From NCBI GenBank assembly GCA_903885555.1, contig CAISIV010000313.1:1-54512 (forward strand): 54,512 nucleotides of DNA, given 5' to 3'. This document shows positions 35,670 to 44,473 of the stretch, piece by piece. The stretch comes from an uncultured Hyphomicrobiales bacterium. Its GTDB lineage: Bacteria > Pseudomonadota > Alphaproteobacteria > Rhizobiales > Xanthobacteraceae. The first letter of the stretch is position 1. Every line of letters starts with the position of its first letter. Both the position numbers and the translations under genes were made by a program. The notes under the pieces were generated by a model that was not told the DNA's origin, searched no databases, and worked only from the letters and a program-made list of their open reading frames with translations.

Positions 35670-38633
35670 ATGCGGCTGCGAATGCTTTTGGCCAGTGCCC
35701 TCCTGGCCGGCGCGGTCATGGCCCTCGCCGCCCAGCCGGCGGCGGCGCAATTCGTCTGCGACAGCACCACCCCCGGCGGCGCTGACGGCGCCACGGCCGT
35801 CGTCGGCAGTGTCGCCTGCGGCACGGGCGCGAAAGCGACTGGCGGAGACGCTGTCGCGGTCGGCGCGAATGCGACGGCGAGCGCATCATTTTCTACGGCC
35901 GTCGGTTTCGGCGCCTCGGCGACAGGCACCCTTAGCAGCGCCTTCGGCGACTCTAGCGCGGCCCAAAGCTTCGGGGCGACAGCATTTGGAGCGGCCAGCA
36001 TCGCGTCGGGCAACTCGGCGGCCGCCTTTGGTTTGAGCGCGGCGGCTTCGGGCGATTACAGTGTCGCGACGGGCGCACATACCCAGGCTAACGGCGTCAA
36101 CTCCATCGCCATCGGCGGCAATGGCGCGACCGGCGCCGGCAACGCGGCTTATGTCGATGCGGCAGCCGTGAACGGCATCGCCATCGGTAACGGCGCGCAG
36201 GTCGGGCCGAGCGCTAGCTATGGGGTCGCACTCGGCGTCGCTAGCAATGCGTCCGGATTCTCCAGCACCGCGATCGGCCGCGACGCGATTGCGAGCAACG
36301 ATTCCACCACCGCCGTCGGCCGGCAGGCAACCGCAAGCGGAGCCGTCGCCGCCGCTTTCGGCTACCACACCAGCGCGCAGGGCGACTACAGCACGGCCAT
36401 TGGCCTCAACACGACCGCGAGCGGGCAAAGCAGCCTCGCCATCGGCGACGTCGCCGCCGCAAGCCAACTCGACGCTGTTGCCATCGGCCATGCGAGTTCC
36501 GCCACTGCGGTTGGCGCCACGGCGATCGGCGCATTCAGCAATGCGTCCGGAAACGCCAGCACCGCGATCGGCCGCGACTCGGTTGCGAACAACGATTCCA
36601 CCACGGCCGTCGGCCGGCATGCGTACGCAACCGGAGCCACCGCTGCCGCTTTCGGCTACAACACCAACGCGCAAGGTGACTACAGCACGGCCATTGGCCT
36701 CAACACCACCGCCCTCGGGCAAAGCAGCATCGCTATCGGTGACAGCGCCAGCGCAGCTCAAGATCATGCCATTGCTATCGGCCATTCGAGTTCCGCCAGC
36801 GGCTTCACGTCAATGGCGTTGGGTTGGAGTGCTTCCGCAACAGCATCCAATGCGATCGCATTGGGGGCGTTTTCGGTTGCCAACCAGGCCAACACCGTTT
36901 CGGTCGGCGCCGTCGGCCTCGAGCGCAAGATCGTCAATGTCGCCGCCGGTACCATCGCTTCGGGCTCGACCGACGCCGCCACCGCGGGCCAGCTCTATAC
37001 CGCCAACCAGCGCGTCGCCGATGCTTTCGGTACGACGTTGACCAACGGCATCATGAATGCGCCAAGTTACACCATCCTCGGCACCAGTTATAACAATGTC
37101 GGCAGCGCCTTCAGCGCGGTGAACAGCGGGCTGAGCGCCCTGCAGAACGGCACCAGCGGCCTGGTGCAGCAGAACAATGCAGGGCAGCCCATCACGATCG
37201 GCGCCAATACCGGCGGCACTCTAATCAATATCGGTGGCGCCGCCGGCAGCCGTACCATCACCGGCCTTGCCGCCGGCATCGTCTCCGCGGCCAGCGGGGA
37301 CGCGGTCAATGGCAGCCAGCTCTATGCGGCCAACCAGCGCGTCGCCGACGCGTTCGGCACCACGCTGGCCAATGGTCTACTCAACGCGCCGGTCTACACA
37401 ATTCAGGGCACGAATTATAATAATGTCGGCAGCGCCTTCGGCGCGGTCAATACCAGCTTGAACACGCTGCAAACCCAGATCAGTAGCGGCACCATCGGCT
37501 TGGTGCAGCAGAGCGCCGCCGGCCAGCCCATCACCATCGGCGCCAACACCGACGGCACCGTCGTCAACGTCGCCGGCACCGCCGGCAACCGCACCGTCAC
37601 CGGCGTCGCCGCCGGCACGCTCTCGTCGTCCAGCACCGACGCCGTCAACGGCAGCCAGCTCTACGCCACCAATCAACAAGTGGCCGCCAACACGGCCGAC
37701 ATCGCCGGCCTCACCAGTACCGTCGCGGGGCTGAGCACAGGCAACTCCACATATATCAAGAACAACGACAGCGGGCCGGCAGCCTCCGCCACCGGCACCA
37801 ATGCTAATGCCATTGGCAGTGGTGCCAACGCTGCCGGCAGCAATTCGCTGGCGTTCGGCACCAACGCGTCGGCCGCCGACGCCGGCAATATTGCGATCGG
37901 GCAGAACAGCAACGCCAGCGGCGCCAACGCCATCGCCATCGGCATCGGCGCGGTCTCCGCCGCGAACTCAGTGGTGATTGGGCCGGGCGCGACCGACAAT
38001 AATTTCACCAATGCTTCGGTCTATGGCGTCAATGCCCAGGTCGGAGCCACGGGCAACGTAGCCATCGGCGACAGCGCCAATGCGGCGAGCGCGAATTCGG
38101 TCGCGGTCGGCCAGAACGCCATCGTGCTCGCGAGCAATGGCTCGGCCTTCGGCCAGGGCGCCACCGTGCAAGCCGGCGCCACCAATTCGGTCGCGATCGG
38201 CCAGGGCTCGGTTGCCAGCGCACCGAACACCGTTTCGGTCGGCGCCGCGGGCAACGAGCGGCGCATCACCAACGTCGCGGCCGGCGTCAACGGCACGGAC
38301 GCCGTGAACGTCAACCAGCTCAACAGCGTCGTCGCCAGCATGAACTATCAGCCGCAGATCGACTCGCTGCAGTCGCAGGTCAACGACACCAACCGGCGCG
38401 TCGACAAGGCGAACTCCGGCGTCGCCATGGCGATGGCGATGGGCGGCGGCGGCTTGCCGGACAATAAGAAATACGCGCTCGGCATCAACTACGGCACCTT
38501 CGCCGGTCAGAACGCGCTGGCTTTGCAGAGCGCATTGCGCTTGAGCGAAAATATCGTTGCCTCGGGCGCGGTCGGCTTCGGCATCGATCAGAAACAGGTT
38601 GGCGGCCGCGTGGGAGTTCAGTTCGCATGGTGA
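35670..38633 (+). CDS. trimeric autotransporter adhesin (YadA/Hia-like)
   Basis: 987 residues. Signal peptide to about residue 27 (PAAAQ). A YadA-like head of many AIG-x-A-x-A-x-G units runs to about 400. Necks and stalk repeats follow (about 410-690, each with DAVNGSQLYAANQRVADAF-type neck motif). A second short head lies at 700-860. A coiled coil (LQSQVNDTNRRVDKANSG) leads to the four-strand membrane anchor ending VGVQFAW. Trimers form a surface fibre for attachment or self-aggregation. The true start is the ATG at 35670. The next gene overlaps its stop. Confidence 0.93.
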   Translation: MRLRMLLASALLAGAVMALAAQPAAAQFVCDSTTPGGADGATAVVGSVACGTGAKATGGDAVAVGANATASASFSTAVGFGASATGTLSSAFGDSSAAQSFGATAFGAASIASGNSAAAFGLSAAASGDYSVATGAHTQANGVNSIAIGGNGATGAGNAAYVDAAAVNGIAIGNGAQVGPSASYGVALGVASNASGFSSTAIGRDAIASNDSTTAVGRQATASGAVAAAFGYHTSAQGDYSTAIGLNTTASGQSSLAIGDVAAASQLDAVAIGHASSATAVGATAIGAFSNASGNASTAIGRDSVANNDSTTAVGRHAYATGATAAAFGYNTNAQGDYSTAIGLNTTALGQSSIAIGDSASAAQDHAIAIGHSSSASGFTSMALGWSASATASNAIALGAFSVANQANTVSVGAVGLERKIVNVAAGTIASGSTDAATAGQLYTANQRVADAFGTTLTNGIMNAPSYTILGTSYNNVGSAFSAVNSGLSALQNGTSGLVQQNNAGQPITIGANTGGTLINIGGAAGSRTITGLAAGIVSAASGDAVNGSQLYAANQRVADAFGTTLANGLLNAPVYTIQGTNYNNVGSAFGAVNTSLNTLQTQISSGTIGLVQQSAAGQPITIGANTDGTVVNVAGTAGNRTVTGVAAGTLSSSSTDAVNGSQLYATNQQVAANTADIAGLTSTVAGLSTGNSTYIKNNDSGPAASATGTNANAIGSGANAAGSNSLAFGTNASAADAGNIAIGQNSNASGANAIAIGIGAVSAANSVVIGPGATDNNFTNASVYGVNAQVGATGNVAIGDSANAASANSVAVGQNAIVLASNGSAFGQGATVQAGATNSVAIGQGSVASAPNTVSVGAAGNERRITNVAAGVNGTDAVNVNQLNSVVASMNYQPQIDSLQSQVNDTNRRVDKANSGVAMAMAMGGGGLPDNKKYALGINYGTFAGQNALALQSALRLSENIVASGAVGFGIDQKQVGGRVGVQFAW
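36243..36830 (+). repeat. two tandem 294-bp units in the adhesin head
   Basis: The blocks starting at 36243 and 36537 are near-identical over much of their length (both include ATGCGTCCGG and code for STAIGRD, NDSTTAVGR, AAAFGY and QGDYSTAIGLNTTA). Each unit is 98 residues. Such tandem DNA favours slippage or recombination that changes fibre length. Confidence 0.85.
36940..37690 (+). repeat. neck/stalk repeats in the adhesin
   Basis: AGCTCTA neck codons recur at 36991, 37318 and 37657 (spacings 327 and 339 bases). The blocks code for NQRVADAFGTTL, YNNVGSAF, GLVQQ and AGQPITIGANT. Two full units and a partial third are present. Confidence 0.8.
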
Positions 38634-38947
38634 CAAACCGCTTTCTGATCGCGGCGGTGGCCCTGCTGGCGCCACTGCCGGCGGCCGCACAGCAAACCGA
38701 ATGGGCCAAGTTGCCGAAGATGCAGCTTGAGCGTCAGTTCGCCGGCCCATTGCAAGACACCATCATTCAGCGCTGGCGTGATCCAGTTGATGGCATGCTT
38801 TGCTACATCTATCTCCCGATCACCGCCGCGCACACACCGCCGACGCCGACGGGCTATGTGCAATACGGCGCCAACACGATCGGATCGGTTAGTTGCATGC
38901 CCGGTCCCCTCAAGGCCGCGGGCGCGGCAACACCGGCCAGACCTTAG
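38627..38947 (+). CDS. small exported protein translationally coupled to the adhesin
   Basis: 106 residues. The signal peptide NRFLIAAVALLAPLPAAAQQ is followed by a compact domain (KMQLERQFAGPLQDTIIQRW, then DGMLCYIYLPI and YVQYGANTIGSVSC) with two cysteines that could form a disulfide. Its ATG sits inside ATGGTGA, overlapping the adhesin stop, so ribosomes can restart directly. Some trimeric adhesins (SadA, AtaA) need dedicated periplasmic partners; this protein resembles neither SadB nor TpgA as far as I can see. An accessory role is inferred from coupling only. Confidence 0.75.
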   Translation: MVTNRFLIAAVALLAPLPAAAQQTEWAKLPKMQLERQFAGPLQDTIIQRWRDPVDGMLCYIYLPITAAHTPPTPTGYVQYGANTIGSVSCMPGPLKAAGAATPARP

Positions 38948-39852
38948 ACGCCTGAGGCCTCGATCAGCGCGACCTCTGCGCATGACTCGGCAAAGAGGAA
39001 GCCGCTGGCGAAAAAATTCTCGACCGCATCGCCGAGTGCCGGCAGCGCGGTCACCTGCGCCGTTTCGTCGTCCCGCGCGACGAGCCCCCGCGCTTCCGCG
39101 TCGCGCAGCACCGAGCGCACGTGAACGCGCGACACGTTGAAGCGCCGCGCCAGGCCGGCGACGCTGGTCGTGCGGAATTTCTCGGACGCAAACGCCGCGT
39201 AGTCCGCGCTTGCCAGCAGCACGCATATTAACAACGGCAGGCCGACATCGCGGTCGATGATCTTTTCAAGCACCGGCGCCGCATCGATGATCCGGTATCC
39301 GGCGAAATAGCCGTATCCCATCGCCAGAGTGAAACGCCGGTAAGCCGCATCGTCATTGCCGCCGCAAATACGCGCGGCAAAGGCCGTATCGCCTCGAAGC
39401 GTGTCGATGGCAGAGAGCAAGCGCCGGTGCCGCTCGCGATGCAGGTCGACCAGCTTGGCGGTCGGCACATAGCGGCGCACCCGGCGGTCGCCGGCATCTT
39501 CAGCGCGCTCCAGATAACCGGAAGCGCGCATCATCAGCAGCATGGCTTCGACACGTCCGGCGCTGCACAAGCCGACGCCAACGCAGACTTCGCGCAGCCG
39601 CGCCGCCGTCAGCCCCGAATTCGCAACGTCGGCGCGCCAACTGTAGTGCAGGAACAGCATGAACATGGCCATGACAAACCGGGCGCGGTCGTTCAGCACG
39701 CGGTTGGCCAGCCACCGGCCCTGATAATACTCGACGCTATCCACCGCAATGGCGGCGGCGGCCTGCCTGAAACGCGGCATTCGCTGCAGCGCCGCCATCG
39801 TCTCCGGCGTCGGGATTGTCGGCGTCAGGTGCTGCGCGGGGCTGTCTGTCAT
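38944..39852 (-). CDS. winged-helix/HTH regulator, paralogue 2 (right of adhesin)
   Basis: 302 residues. Shares with paralogue 1 the segments YYQGRWLANRVLNDRARF, SGLTAARLREVCVGVGLCS, RRYVPTAKLVDLHR and the HTH SVAGLARRFNVSRVHVRSVL, and the FFASGFLFAESCAE tail. Its start at 39852 gives MTDSPAQHL; there is no strong ribosome site. It is convergent with the adhesin's coupled gene, sharing 3 stop-codon bases. A direct repeat with 25-bp period lies just upstream and may be its own operator. Confidence 0.7.
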   Translation of the reverse strand: MTDSPAQHLTPTIPTPETMAALQRMPRFRQAAAAIAVDSVEYYQGRWLANRVLNDRARFVMAMFMLFLHYSWRADVANSGLTAARLREVCVGVGLCSAGRVEAMLLMMRASGYLERAEDAGDRRVRRYVPTAKLVDLHRERHRRLLSAIDTLRGDTAFAARICGGNDDAAYRRFTLAMGYGYFAGYRIIDAAPVLEKIIDRDVGLPLLICVLLASADYAAFASEKFRTTSVAGLARRFNVSRVHVRSVLRDAEARGLVARDDETAQVTALPALGDAVENFFASGFLFAESCAEVALIEASGV

Positions 39853-39863
39853 CGATACCAGAC

Positions 39864-39911
39864 TGAATGATCCAACCTGAACGCACTTTGAATGATCCAA
39901 ACTGAATACAC
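39864..39911. repeat. tandem 23-bp direct repeat upstream of regulator 2
   Basis: Units 39864-39886 and 39889-39911 share TGAATGATCCAA, then CTGAA and CAC at matching places, with a 25-bp period. They lie 12 to 60 bases before the regulator start. Direct repeats of this spacing are typical of cooperative DNA-binding sites. The 39912-40092 remainder holds nothing recognised. Confidence 0.75.
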
Positions 39912-40092
39912 CCAAAACTCTCCAGATTGTCGCCGCTGCCAGCCGAAATACAAAACTCCCACGGAAATCTGCCGGTAGGAGCCCGCGCCTCCGGGCTACG
40001 CCTGACCGGTTCCATTCTCCGCTCAATCGACGTTAATTGGAGTGGCAACAGAGAAGTGCTGTTGAGGACGAGCCCTGCGCTATGGCTGGTCG

Positions 40093-40419
40093 CTATTTCT
40101 GTGCGGCGATATAGGCCGCCAGATCAGCCGCCTCGGCACGCGTCAGATTCATACTCGGCATTTTCGGATGCGGATCGAGCAGGAACAGCGCGACCTTGGC
40201 GGCATCGAAGGTCGGCCTGTCGGCAATCGCCGAAAACGGCGGCGCCTGCGTGCTGCCGTTCTGCTGATCGGACGCGACGACATGGCAAGTCGCACACCAT
40301 CGCTTGGCGAGCACCTGTCCCTGCGCCGCATCGGCGGCCAATGCCGCTGGAGCAAAGGCCATCGGGCCAAACACCATCATGACCGCAAAGCACAGCAGTC
40401 CAGCACGTGATCTGATCAT
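40093..40419 (-). CDS. small soluble class I cytochrome c
   Basis: 108 residues. The signal peptide FAVMMVFGPMAFAPAALA is followed by haem motif C42-x2-C45-H46 (WCATCHVV) and a Met ligand near M87 or M90 (HPKMPSMNL). It ends AADLAAYIAAQK. A periplasmic electron carrier. The start at 40419 gives the signal peptide; longer upstream frames run into otsA. The FixK/FNR-like box about 60 bases upstream suggests low-oxygen induction. Confidence 0.9.
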   Translation of the reverse strand: MIRSRAGLLCFAVMMVFGPMAFAPAALAADAAQGQVLAKRWCATCHVVASDQQNGSTQAPPFSAIADRPTFDAAKVALFLLDPHPKMPSMNLTRAEAADLAAYIAAQK

Positions 40420-40473
40420 GGAATCGCCTCGGGTTGTCGTTTTGCAGCTTAGCGGCACACGCCGCCGCCAAAA

Positions 40474-40487
40474 GTGACCTAGATCAA
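40474..40487 (-). promoter_or_regulatory. FixK/FNR-type box upstream of cytochrome c
   Basis: On the minus strand TTGATCTAGGTCAC matches TTGAT-N4-ATCAA with one half-site variant (GTCAC for ATCAA, close to the GTCAA half-site common in rhizobia). Centred about 61 bases before the start codon, it fits a class II site if transcription starts near 40439. It sits exactly between the otsA stop and cytochrome c. Confidence 0.6.
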
Positions 40488-41891
40488 TCAGCGACGGGCA
40501 CCGGCGCGCAATGGCATCTCTACCGGCTGCCGTTCCAGTTGGTCCAGGAAGCGCTCCGCCCACTGGCTGAGGTCGTTGCGCATCAATGCCCTGTAGTTCA
40601 CCGCATGACGCTGGCGCCGCTCTTCGAGCGACATCGACATGGCACGATGAATGGCGATCGCCACGCCTTCGTGATCGTACGGATTGACCAGAAGCGCCGC
40701 CGTGCATTCGCGGGCGGCGCCGGCGAAACGCGACAGCACCAGCACGCCCGGATCGTCCGGGTCCTGCGCCGCGACATATTCCTTGGCCACCAGATTCATG
40801 CCGTCGCGCAGCGGCGTCACCAGACCGACCCGAGACGCCCGATAGAGCCCGGCGAGCGCCGTACGGCTATGCGCCTTGTTGATGTAGCGCACCGGCGTCC
40901 AGGATGCCTCGCCGAAAGTGCCATTGATGCGGCCGACCGCCTCGCCGACCTGGCGGGCGATGTCGGCATATTCCTGAATATCGGAACGGCTGCGCGGCGT
41001 GATCTGCAGATAGGTGACGTTGCCGTGCCAATCCGGATAATTGATGAGAAAACGCTCGAACGCGTTCATCCGGTCAGGGATGCCCTTGCTGTAGTCGAGC
41101 CGGTCGACACCAATGATCATGGCGCGCCCCGAGAGGCTGGTGAAGACGTCGCGCACGAATGGCGTATCGACCGCGCGCCGGGCGAGCTTGGCGAACGGCT
41201 CGGTCTCGACACCCACCGGAAACGCGCCGACCTGAACGACCCGGTCTTCGAACGCGAAGCTGTCCGTACCGAGCCGTTTGAGGCCGGCCTCATCCTCGAG
41301 ATAGCGCGAAAAATTATTGGCGTCGGTAACGGTCTGAAAGCCAACCAGATCGTAATTGCCGAGTGCGGGTATCAACCGCTCATGGTTCGGCAAGGCCGTG
41401 AGAATTTCCGGCGGCGGAAACGGGATATGGATGAAGAAGCCGATCTTGTTCTTGTGACCGCGCTCGCGCAACGCCTTGGCCAGCGGCATCAGATGATAAT
41501 CGTGCACCCAGATCGTATCGTCGGGACGCAAAACGGCTTCCAGATTGCTGGCGAAGAACTCATTGACGCGGAAATAGCCGCCGAGATCGCGCCGTGTGAA
41601 TTCGGCGAGATCGAGCCGGTAGTGCAAGATCGGCCACAGCACGCGGTTGGCGAAACCGTTGTAAAATTCCTCATAGTCGTCTTTTTGCAAATCGACGGTG
41701 ACGTAGGAGACGTTGTCTTTTACGACTGTTGCCGCCGCCTCAGGATCACCATCGGTGACCTTGCCGCTCCAGCCAAACCACACCCCGCCACGTTTCTTGA
41801 GGGCCGGACGAATTGCGACTTCAAGGCCGCCAGCGCGCGCGCTGCCGTCCGGAATTCCGACCCGATTTGAAACGATCACCAGCCGTGACAA
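40488..41891 (-). CDS. otsA: trehalose-6-phosphate synthase
   Basis: 467 residues, standard length. [68 protein letters not shown] and [14 protein letters not shown] are GT20 signatures (UDP-glucose and glucose-6-phosphate sites). The cytoplasmic enzyme makes trehalose-6-phosphate for osmotic and desiccation protection. The start codon is TTG at 41891 with AGGGGGA upstream. otsB precedes it by 71 bases, so otsB-otsA is likely one unit. Confidence 0.96.
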   Translation of the reverse strand: MSRLVIVSNRVGIPDGSARAGGLEVAIRPALKKRGGVWFGWSGKVTDGDPEAAATVVKDNVSYVTVDLQKDDYEEFYNGFANRVLWPILHYRLDLAEFTRRDLGGYFRVNEFFASNLEAVLRPDDTIWVHDYHLMPLAKALRERGHKNKIGFFIHIPFPPPEILTALPNHERLIPALGNYDLVGFQTVTDANNFSRYLEDEAGLKRLGTDSFAFEDRVVQVGAFPVGVETEPFAKLARRAVDTPFVRDVFTSLSGRAMIIGVDRLDYSKGIPDRMNAFERFLINYPDWHGNVTYLQITPRSRSDIQEYADIARQVGEAVGRINGTFGEASWTPVRYINKAHSRTALAGLYRASRVGLVTPLRDGMNLVAKEYVAAQDPDDPGVLVLSRFAGAARECTAALLVNPYDHEGVAIAIHRAMSMSLEERRQRHAVNYRALMRNDLSQWAERFLDQLERQPVEMPLRAGARR

Positions 41892-41962
41892 GCTTGGTCC
41901 CCCTGGCGGAAACCCACCGGAGCTACAACGCGCGAAACGGTGTTAAGTTTCGTACGTAACGG

Positions 41963-42754
41963 TCAGGAACTGAAAGTGTTGCCTGAAACATTGTGGCCGT
42001 TCGCCATGCGATACAGCGCTTGACGCACCTGCGCGGGTGAATCAAAAATTCCCGCAAGTCCCTCGACTTCCCGCGTCACCGAGAACGCAAGTCCACCGAG
42101 ATCCGGCATTACTTCGAATACAGATTCGTCGGTGACGTCGTCGCCGATAAAAATCGGATTACGGCCCGCAAATGGCGCAAGCTTCATCAGTTCACGCACG
42201 CTTTCGCCTTTGTTGATGGACGGAAGCTTTACTTCCAGCATTAATTTTCCCGGCAATACTTCCGTCCTATCGTCGCTATGCGCTTTGCACGCGGCCGCTA
42301 TGTGTCGCATCAGCCAGCTCTCGTGCTGTGGAACTTTGCGGTAGTGCAACGCGACCGAATAGCCTTTGTCTTCGACGACAATTCCCGGACGCAGCACGGC
42401 GGCAAGACCAAGCGCCTCGCGCAGTCCATCGGACATGATCGGCGCCATGTGTTGGGTAACGCCGTTGAGCCGCAGTTCAGCACCGTGGCCGCCGATCGCG
42501 GGTAATTGCAGAGGATCGAACAGGAGATCGAGGTCCCTGATGGGCCGGCCGCTGACTAGCGCCAAGGCGCCGCCCGTCAGGTGTGACAGTTGAACGAGCG
42601 CGTCACGCAGTTCATCGGGAACATGGACTTGGAAAGGCGTCGGGCCCAACTCAATCAACGTACCGTCGACATCGAGAAGAATAGCAATGCGTTCTGGATC
42701 CGACCCGGCGAACTTGTCGATCGCCGCATCGTTAAGAGCGAATTGGGTCTGCAT
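41963..42754 (-). CDS. otsB: trehalose-6-phosphate phosphatase
   Basis: 263 residues. The HAD nucleophile motif D28-V-D30-GTL sits in AILLDVDGTLIELGPTP. SGRPIRDLDLL and IGGHGAELRL, and motif IV GDDVTDESVFEVM, complete the site. It removes phosphate from trehalose-6-phosphate to release trehalose, directly after OtsA in the pathway. Confidence 0.96.
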   Translation of the reverse strand: MQTQFALNDAAIDKFAGSDPERIAILLDVDGTLIELGPTPFQVHVPDELRDALVQLSHLTGGALALVSGRPIRDLDLLFDPLQLPAIGGHGAELRLNGVTQHMAPIMSDGLREALGLAAVLRPGIVVEDKGYSVALHYRKVPQHESWLMRHIAAACKAHSDDRTEVLPGKLMLEVKLPSINKGESVRELMKLAPFAGRNPIFIGDDVTDESVFEVMPDLGGLAFSVTREVEGLAGIFDSPAQVRQALYRMANGHNVSGNTFSS

Positions 42755-42806
42755 TTAAGTAACAACGGCTAAGAAGACGAAAAAGTTCCAATTCTGTCGA
42801 CGTCGT

Positions 42807-43775
42807 CTAGCGGGCGCGGACTTCCACGTCGCCATCGACGCCGGTGACCACCTTGAATTCGCGCTCGAACACCTTGCCCTCGTTGCGGGCAATGGCGCGA
42901 TATTCGCCTTCCGCCAGGATCACACGCGGGAATGCACCGATCGACTCCTTGATGACGTCGCCGCCCGGCGTCAGCACCGACCAGGCGGTGTTGGCCAGCG
43001 CCTCGCCGCCGCGGTCGCCGACCAGCTTCAGCGTGATCGCCGCGGCGCGATGCGTGACGGTGATGTCGGTCAGCTTGCCGGCGCCGACACGGATGTCGGA
43101 GCGCACTACCGAATTGGCATCGCCGTAGTTCGACACGATGTAATAGGTCCCCTCCGGCACCATCACGACCTCGCCGGTCATGACATGTTCGGCGATCGGC
43201 CGACGGTCGCCCGCTTCGAACTGGCTGCCTTTGTAGACGTCGAACGAAATCTGCCCGGCCGGCACGCGCACGTCGCCGACGCGGCCCTCGATGCGCAGGC
43301 CGCCGGCGGGAAGATTGAACTCTTCATGCACCGACTGACCGCGTAACTGCACCGGCTTGACCGCGGTGGCGAGGCCGAAGCCGACATGGACAATGTAATT
43401 GCCCGCCGGCAGCACCAGCGTCGGCGTCGGCGTCTTGTCTTCCTTGAGCAGCTTGAAGCTGCCGTCGGTCTCCTGCTTCGAACCATAGATGCGCCACGTC
43501 AGGCCGCCGCCGACCGGCGGCGCGTCCTTGCCGAAGCGCGCGCTCAGTGTGAGCGCGACCTGCCCGGCCGGCACCATCGGCATGGCCAGCGGCGGCTGCG
43601 AACTTGGCAGCGGCAAGGGCGATTGCGACGGCGCGAGCTGACCACCGGAGCCGGGCGACACCATTCCGGTCGAGGGCGTCGCCGAAAACAGCGAACTCTG
43701 CGCATACGCAGGCACTGATGCTGCGAGCATCGCTGCGGCAAGTCCTAACGCGGCTATCGTGGATCTGAGATTCAT
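42807..43775 (-). CDS. exported beta-rich protein of unknown function
   Basis: 322 residues. Signal peptide NLRSTIAALGLAAAMLAASVPAYA, a Pro/Ser/Gln spacer (about 25-75), then repeated beta-sandwich-like segments with VLPAGNYIVHVGFG, VPEGTYYIVSNYGDA and LAEGEYRAIARNEG. The L-x-x-G-x-Y pattern recalls carboxypeptidase-regulatory or PEGA-like folds. Function unknown. The start at 43775 is chosen because it begins the signal peptide; the nitroreductase gene is divergent. Confidence 0.7.
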   Translation of the reverse strand: MNLRSTIAALGLAAAMLAASVPAYAQSSLFSATPSTGMVSPGSGGQLAPSQSPLPLPSSQPPLAMPMVPAGQVALTLSARFGKDAPPVGGGLTWRIYGSKQETDGSFKLLKEDKTPTPTLVLPAGNYIVHVGFGLATAVKPVQLRGQSVHEEFNLPAGGLRIEGRVGDVRVPAGQISFDVYKGSQFEAGDRRPIAEHVMTGEVVMVPEGTYYIVSNYGDANSVVRSDIRVGAGKLTDITVTHRAAAITLKLVGDRGGEALANTAWSVLTPGGDVIKESIGAFPRVILAEGEYRAIARNEGKVFEREFKVVTGVDGDVEVRAR

Positions 43776-43894
43776 TGAAGTGCCGTTTTCGGCGCAAATC
43801 GCGGCAAATTCAAGCCGATAGAGGCGGTTTGTCACCCTGAAATCGCTATGCTAGGCGCAGCCCAAGTTCATGAGACGCGCGCACCGAGGTGAAA

Positions 43895-44473
43895 ATGACC
43901 GACGCATTGCAACTGCTCAAGACCCGCCGCTCGGTCAAGCCGATGGAATTGACGAACCCTGCCCCGACCGACACCGAGATCGGCACACTGCTGTCGATCG
44001 CGTCGCGGGTGCCGGACCACGGCAAGCTGACGCCCTGGCGCTTCATCGTGTTCGACGGCGACGCGCGTCTCGCTGCCGGTTCGGTGATTGCCGACGCGTT
44101 CCGCGCCAGCCGCGCCGACGCCACGCCCGACCAGATCGAGTTCGAGCGCAACCGGCTGGCGCGCGCGCCATTGGCGATCGCGGTGGTCAGCCGCGCCGCG
44201 CCGCATGCGAAGATTCCGGAATGGGAGCAAGAACTCTCGGCCGGTGCATCTGCCATGAGTCTGGTGCTCGCCGCGCATGCAATGGGTTACGCCGCAAGCT
44301 GGCTGACCGAATGGTATTCGTATGATCGCGCCGTGCTCGACGGGCTCGGCCTTGCTGCCAACGAGCGCATCGCCGGCTTCGTCCACATCGGCACTGCCGT
44401 AAAATCGCCCGAGGATCGCGACCGGCCGAAGCTCGAAAGCATCGTCACGCGATATACGGGCCCGAGGAAGTGA
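43895..44473 (+). CDS. nitroreductase-family flavoprotein
   Basis: 192 residues. KTRRSVKPMEL supplies the FMN-contacting Arg/Ser, RVPDHGKLTPWRFIVFDGD the dimer face, and GYAASWLTEWYSYDRAVL the helical end, as in YdjA/RutE-size members. It uses NAD(P)H to reduce nitro or quinone compounds; substrate unknown. GAGGTGAAA before 43895 fixes the start. The flavin reductase gene overlaps it by one base. Confidence 0.9.
   Translation: MTDALQLLKTRRSVKPMELTNPAPTDTEIGTLLSIASRVPDHGKLTPWRFIVFDGDARLAAGSVIADAFRASRADATPDQIEFERNRLARAPLAIAVVSRAAPHAKIPEWEQELSAGASAMSLVLAAHAMGYAASWLTEWYSYDRAVLDGLGLAANERIAGFVHIGTAVKSPEDRDRPKLESIVTRYTGPRK

Noticed and set aside
35546-36013. N-terminal extension of regulator 1 by 156 codons into the adhesin
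   Set aside because: The extension is antisense to the adhesin signal peptide and head repeats; the start at 35545 matches the paralogue.
36243-37690. Repeats in the adhesin taken as a CRISPR-like array
   Set aside because: Units are about 300 bases, coding and in frame, with no short repeats or spacers.
39864-39911. Direct repeat taken as a minimal CRISPR
   Set aside because: Only two units, 2-base gap, no spacer and no cas genes.
40434-41870. Open frame of 478 codons opposite otsA
   Set aside because: It lies antisense to a gene with all GT20 motifs; the product is Arg/His/Asp-rich with no domain, as expected from GC-rich antisense codons.
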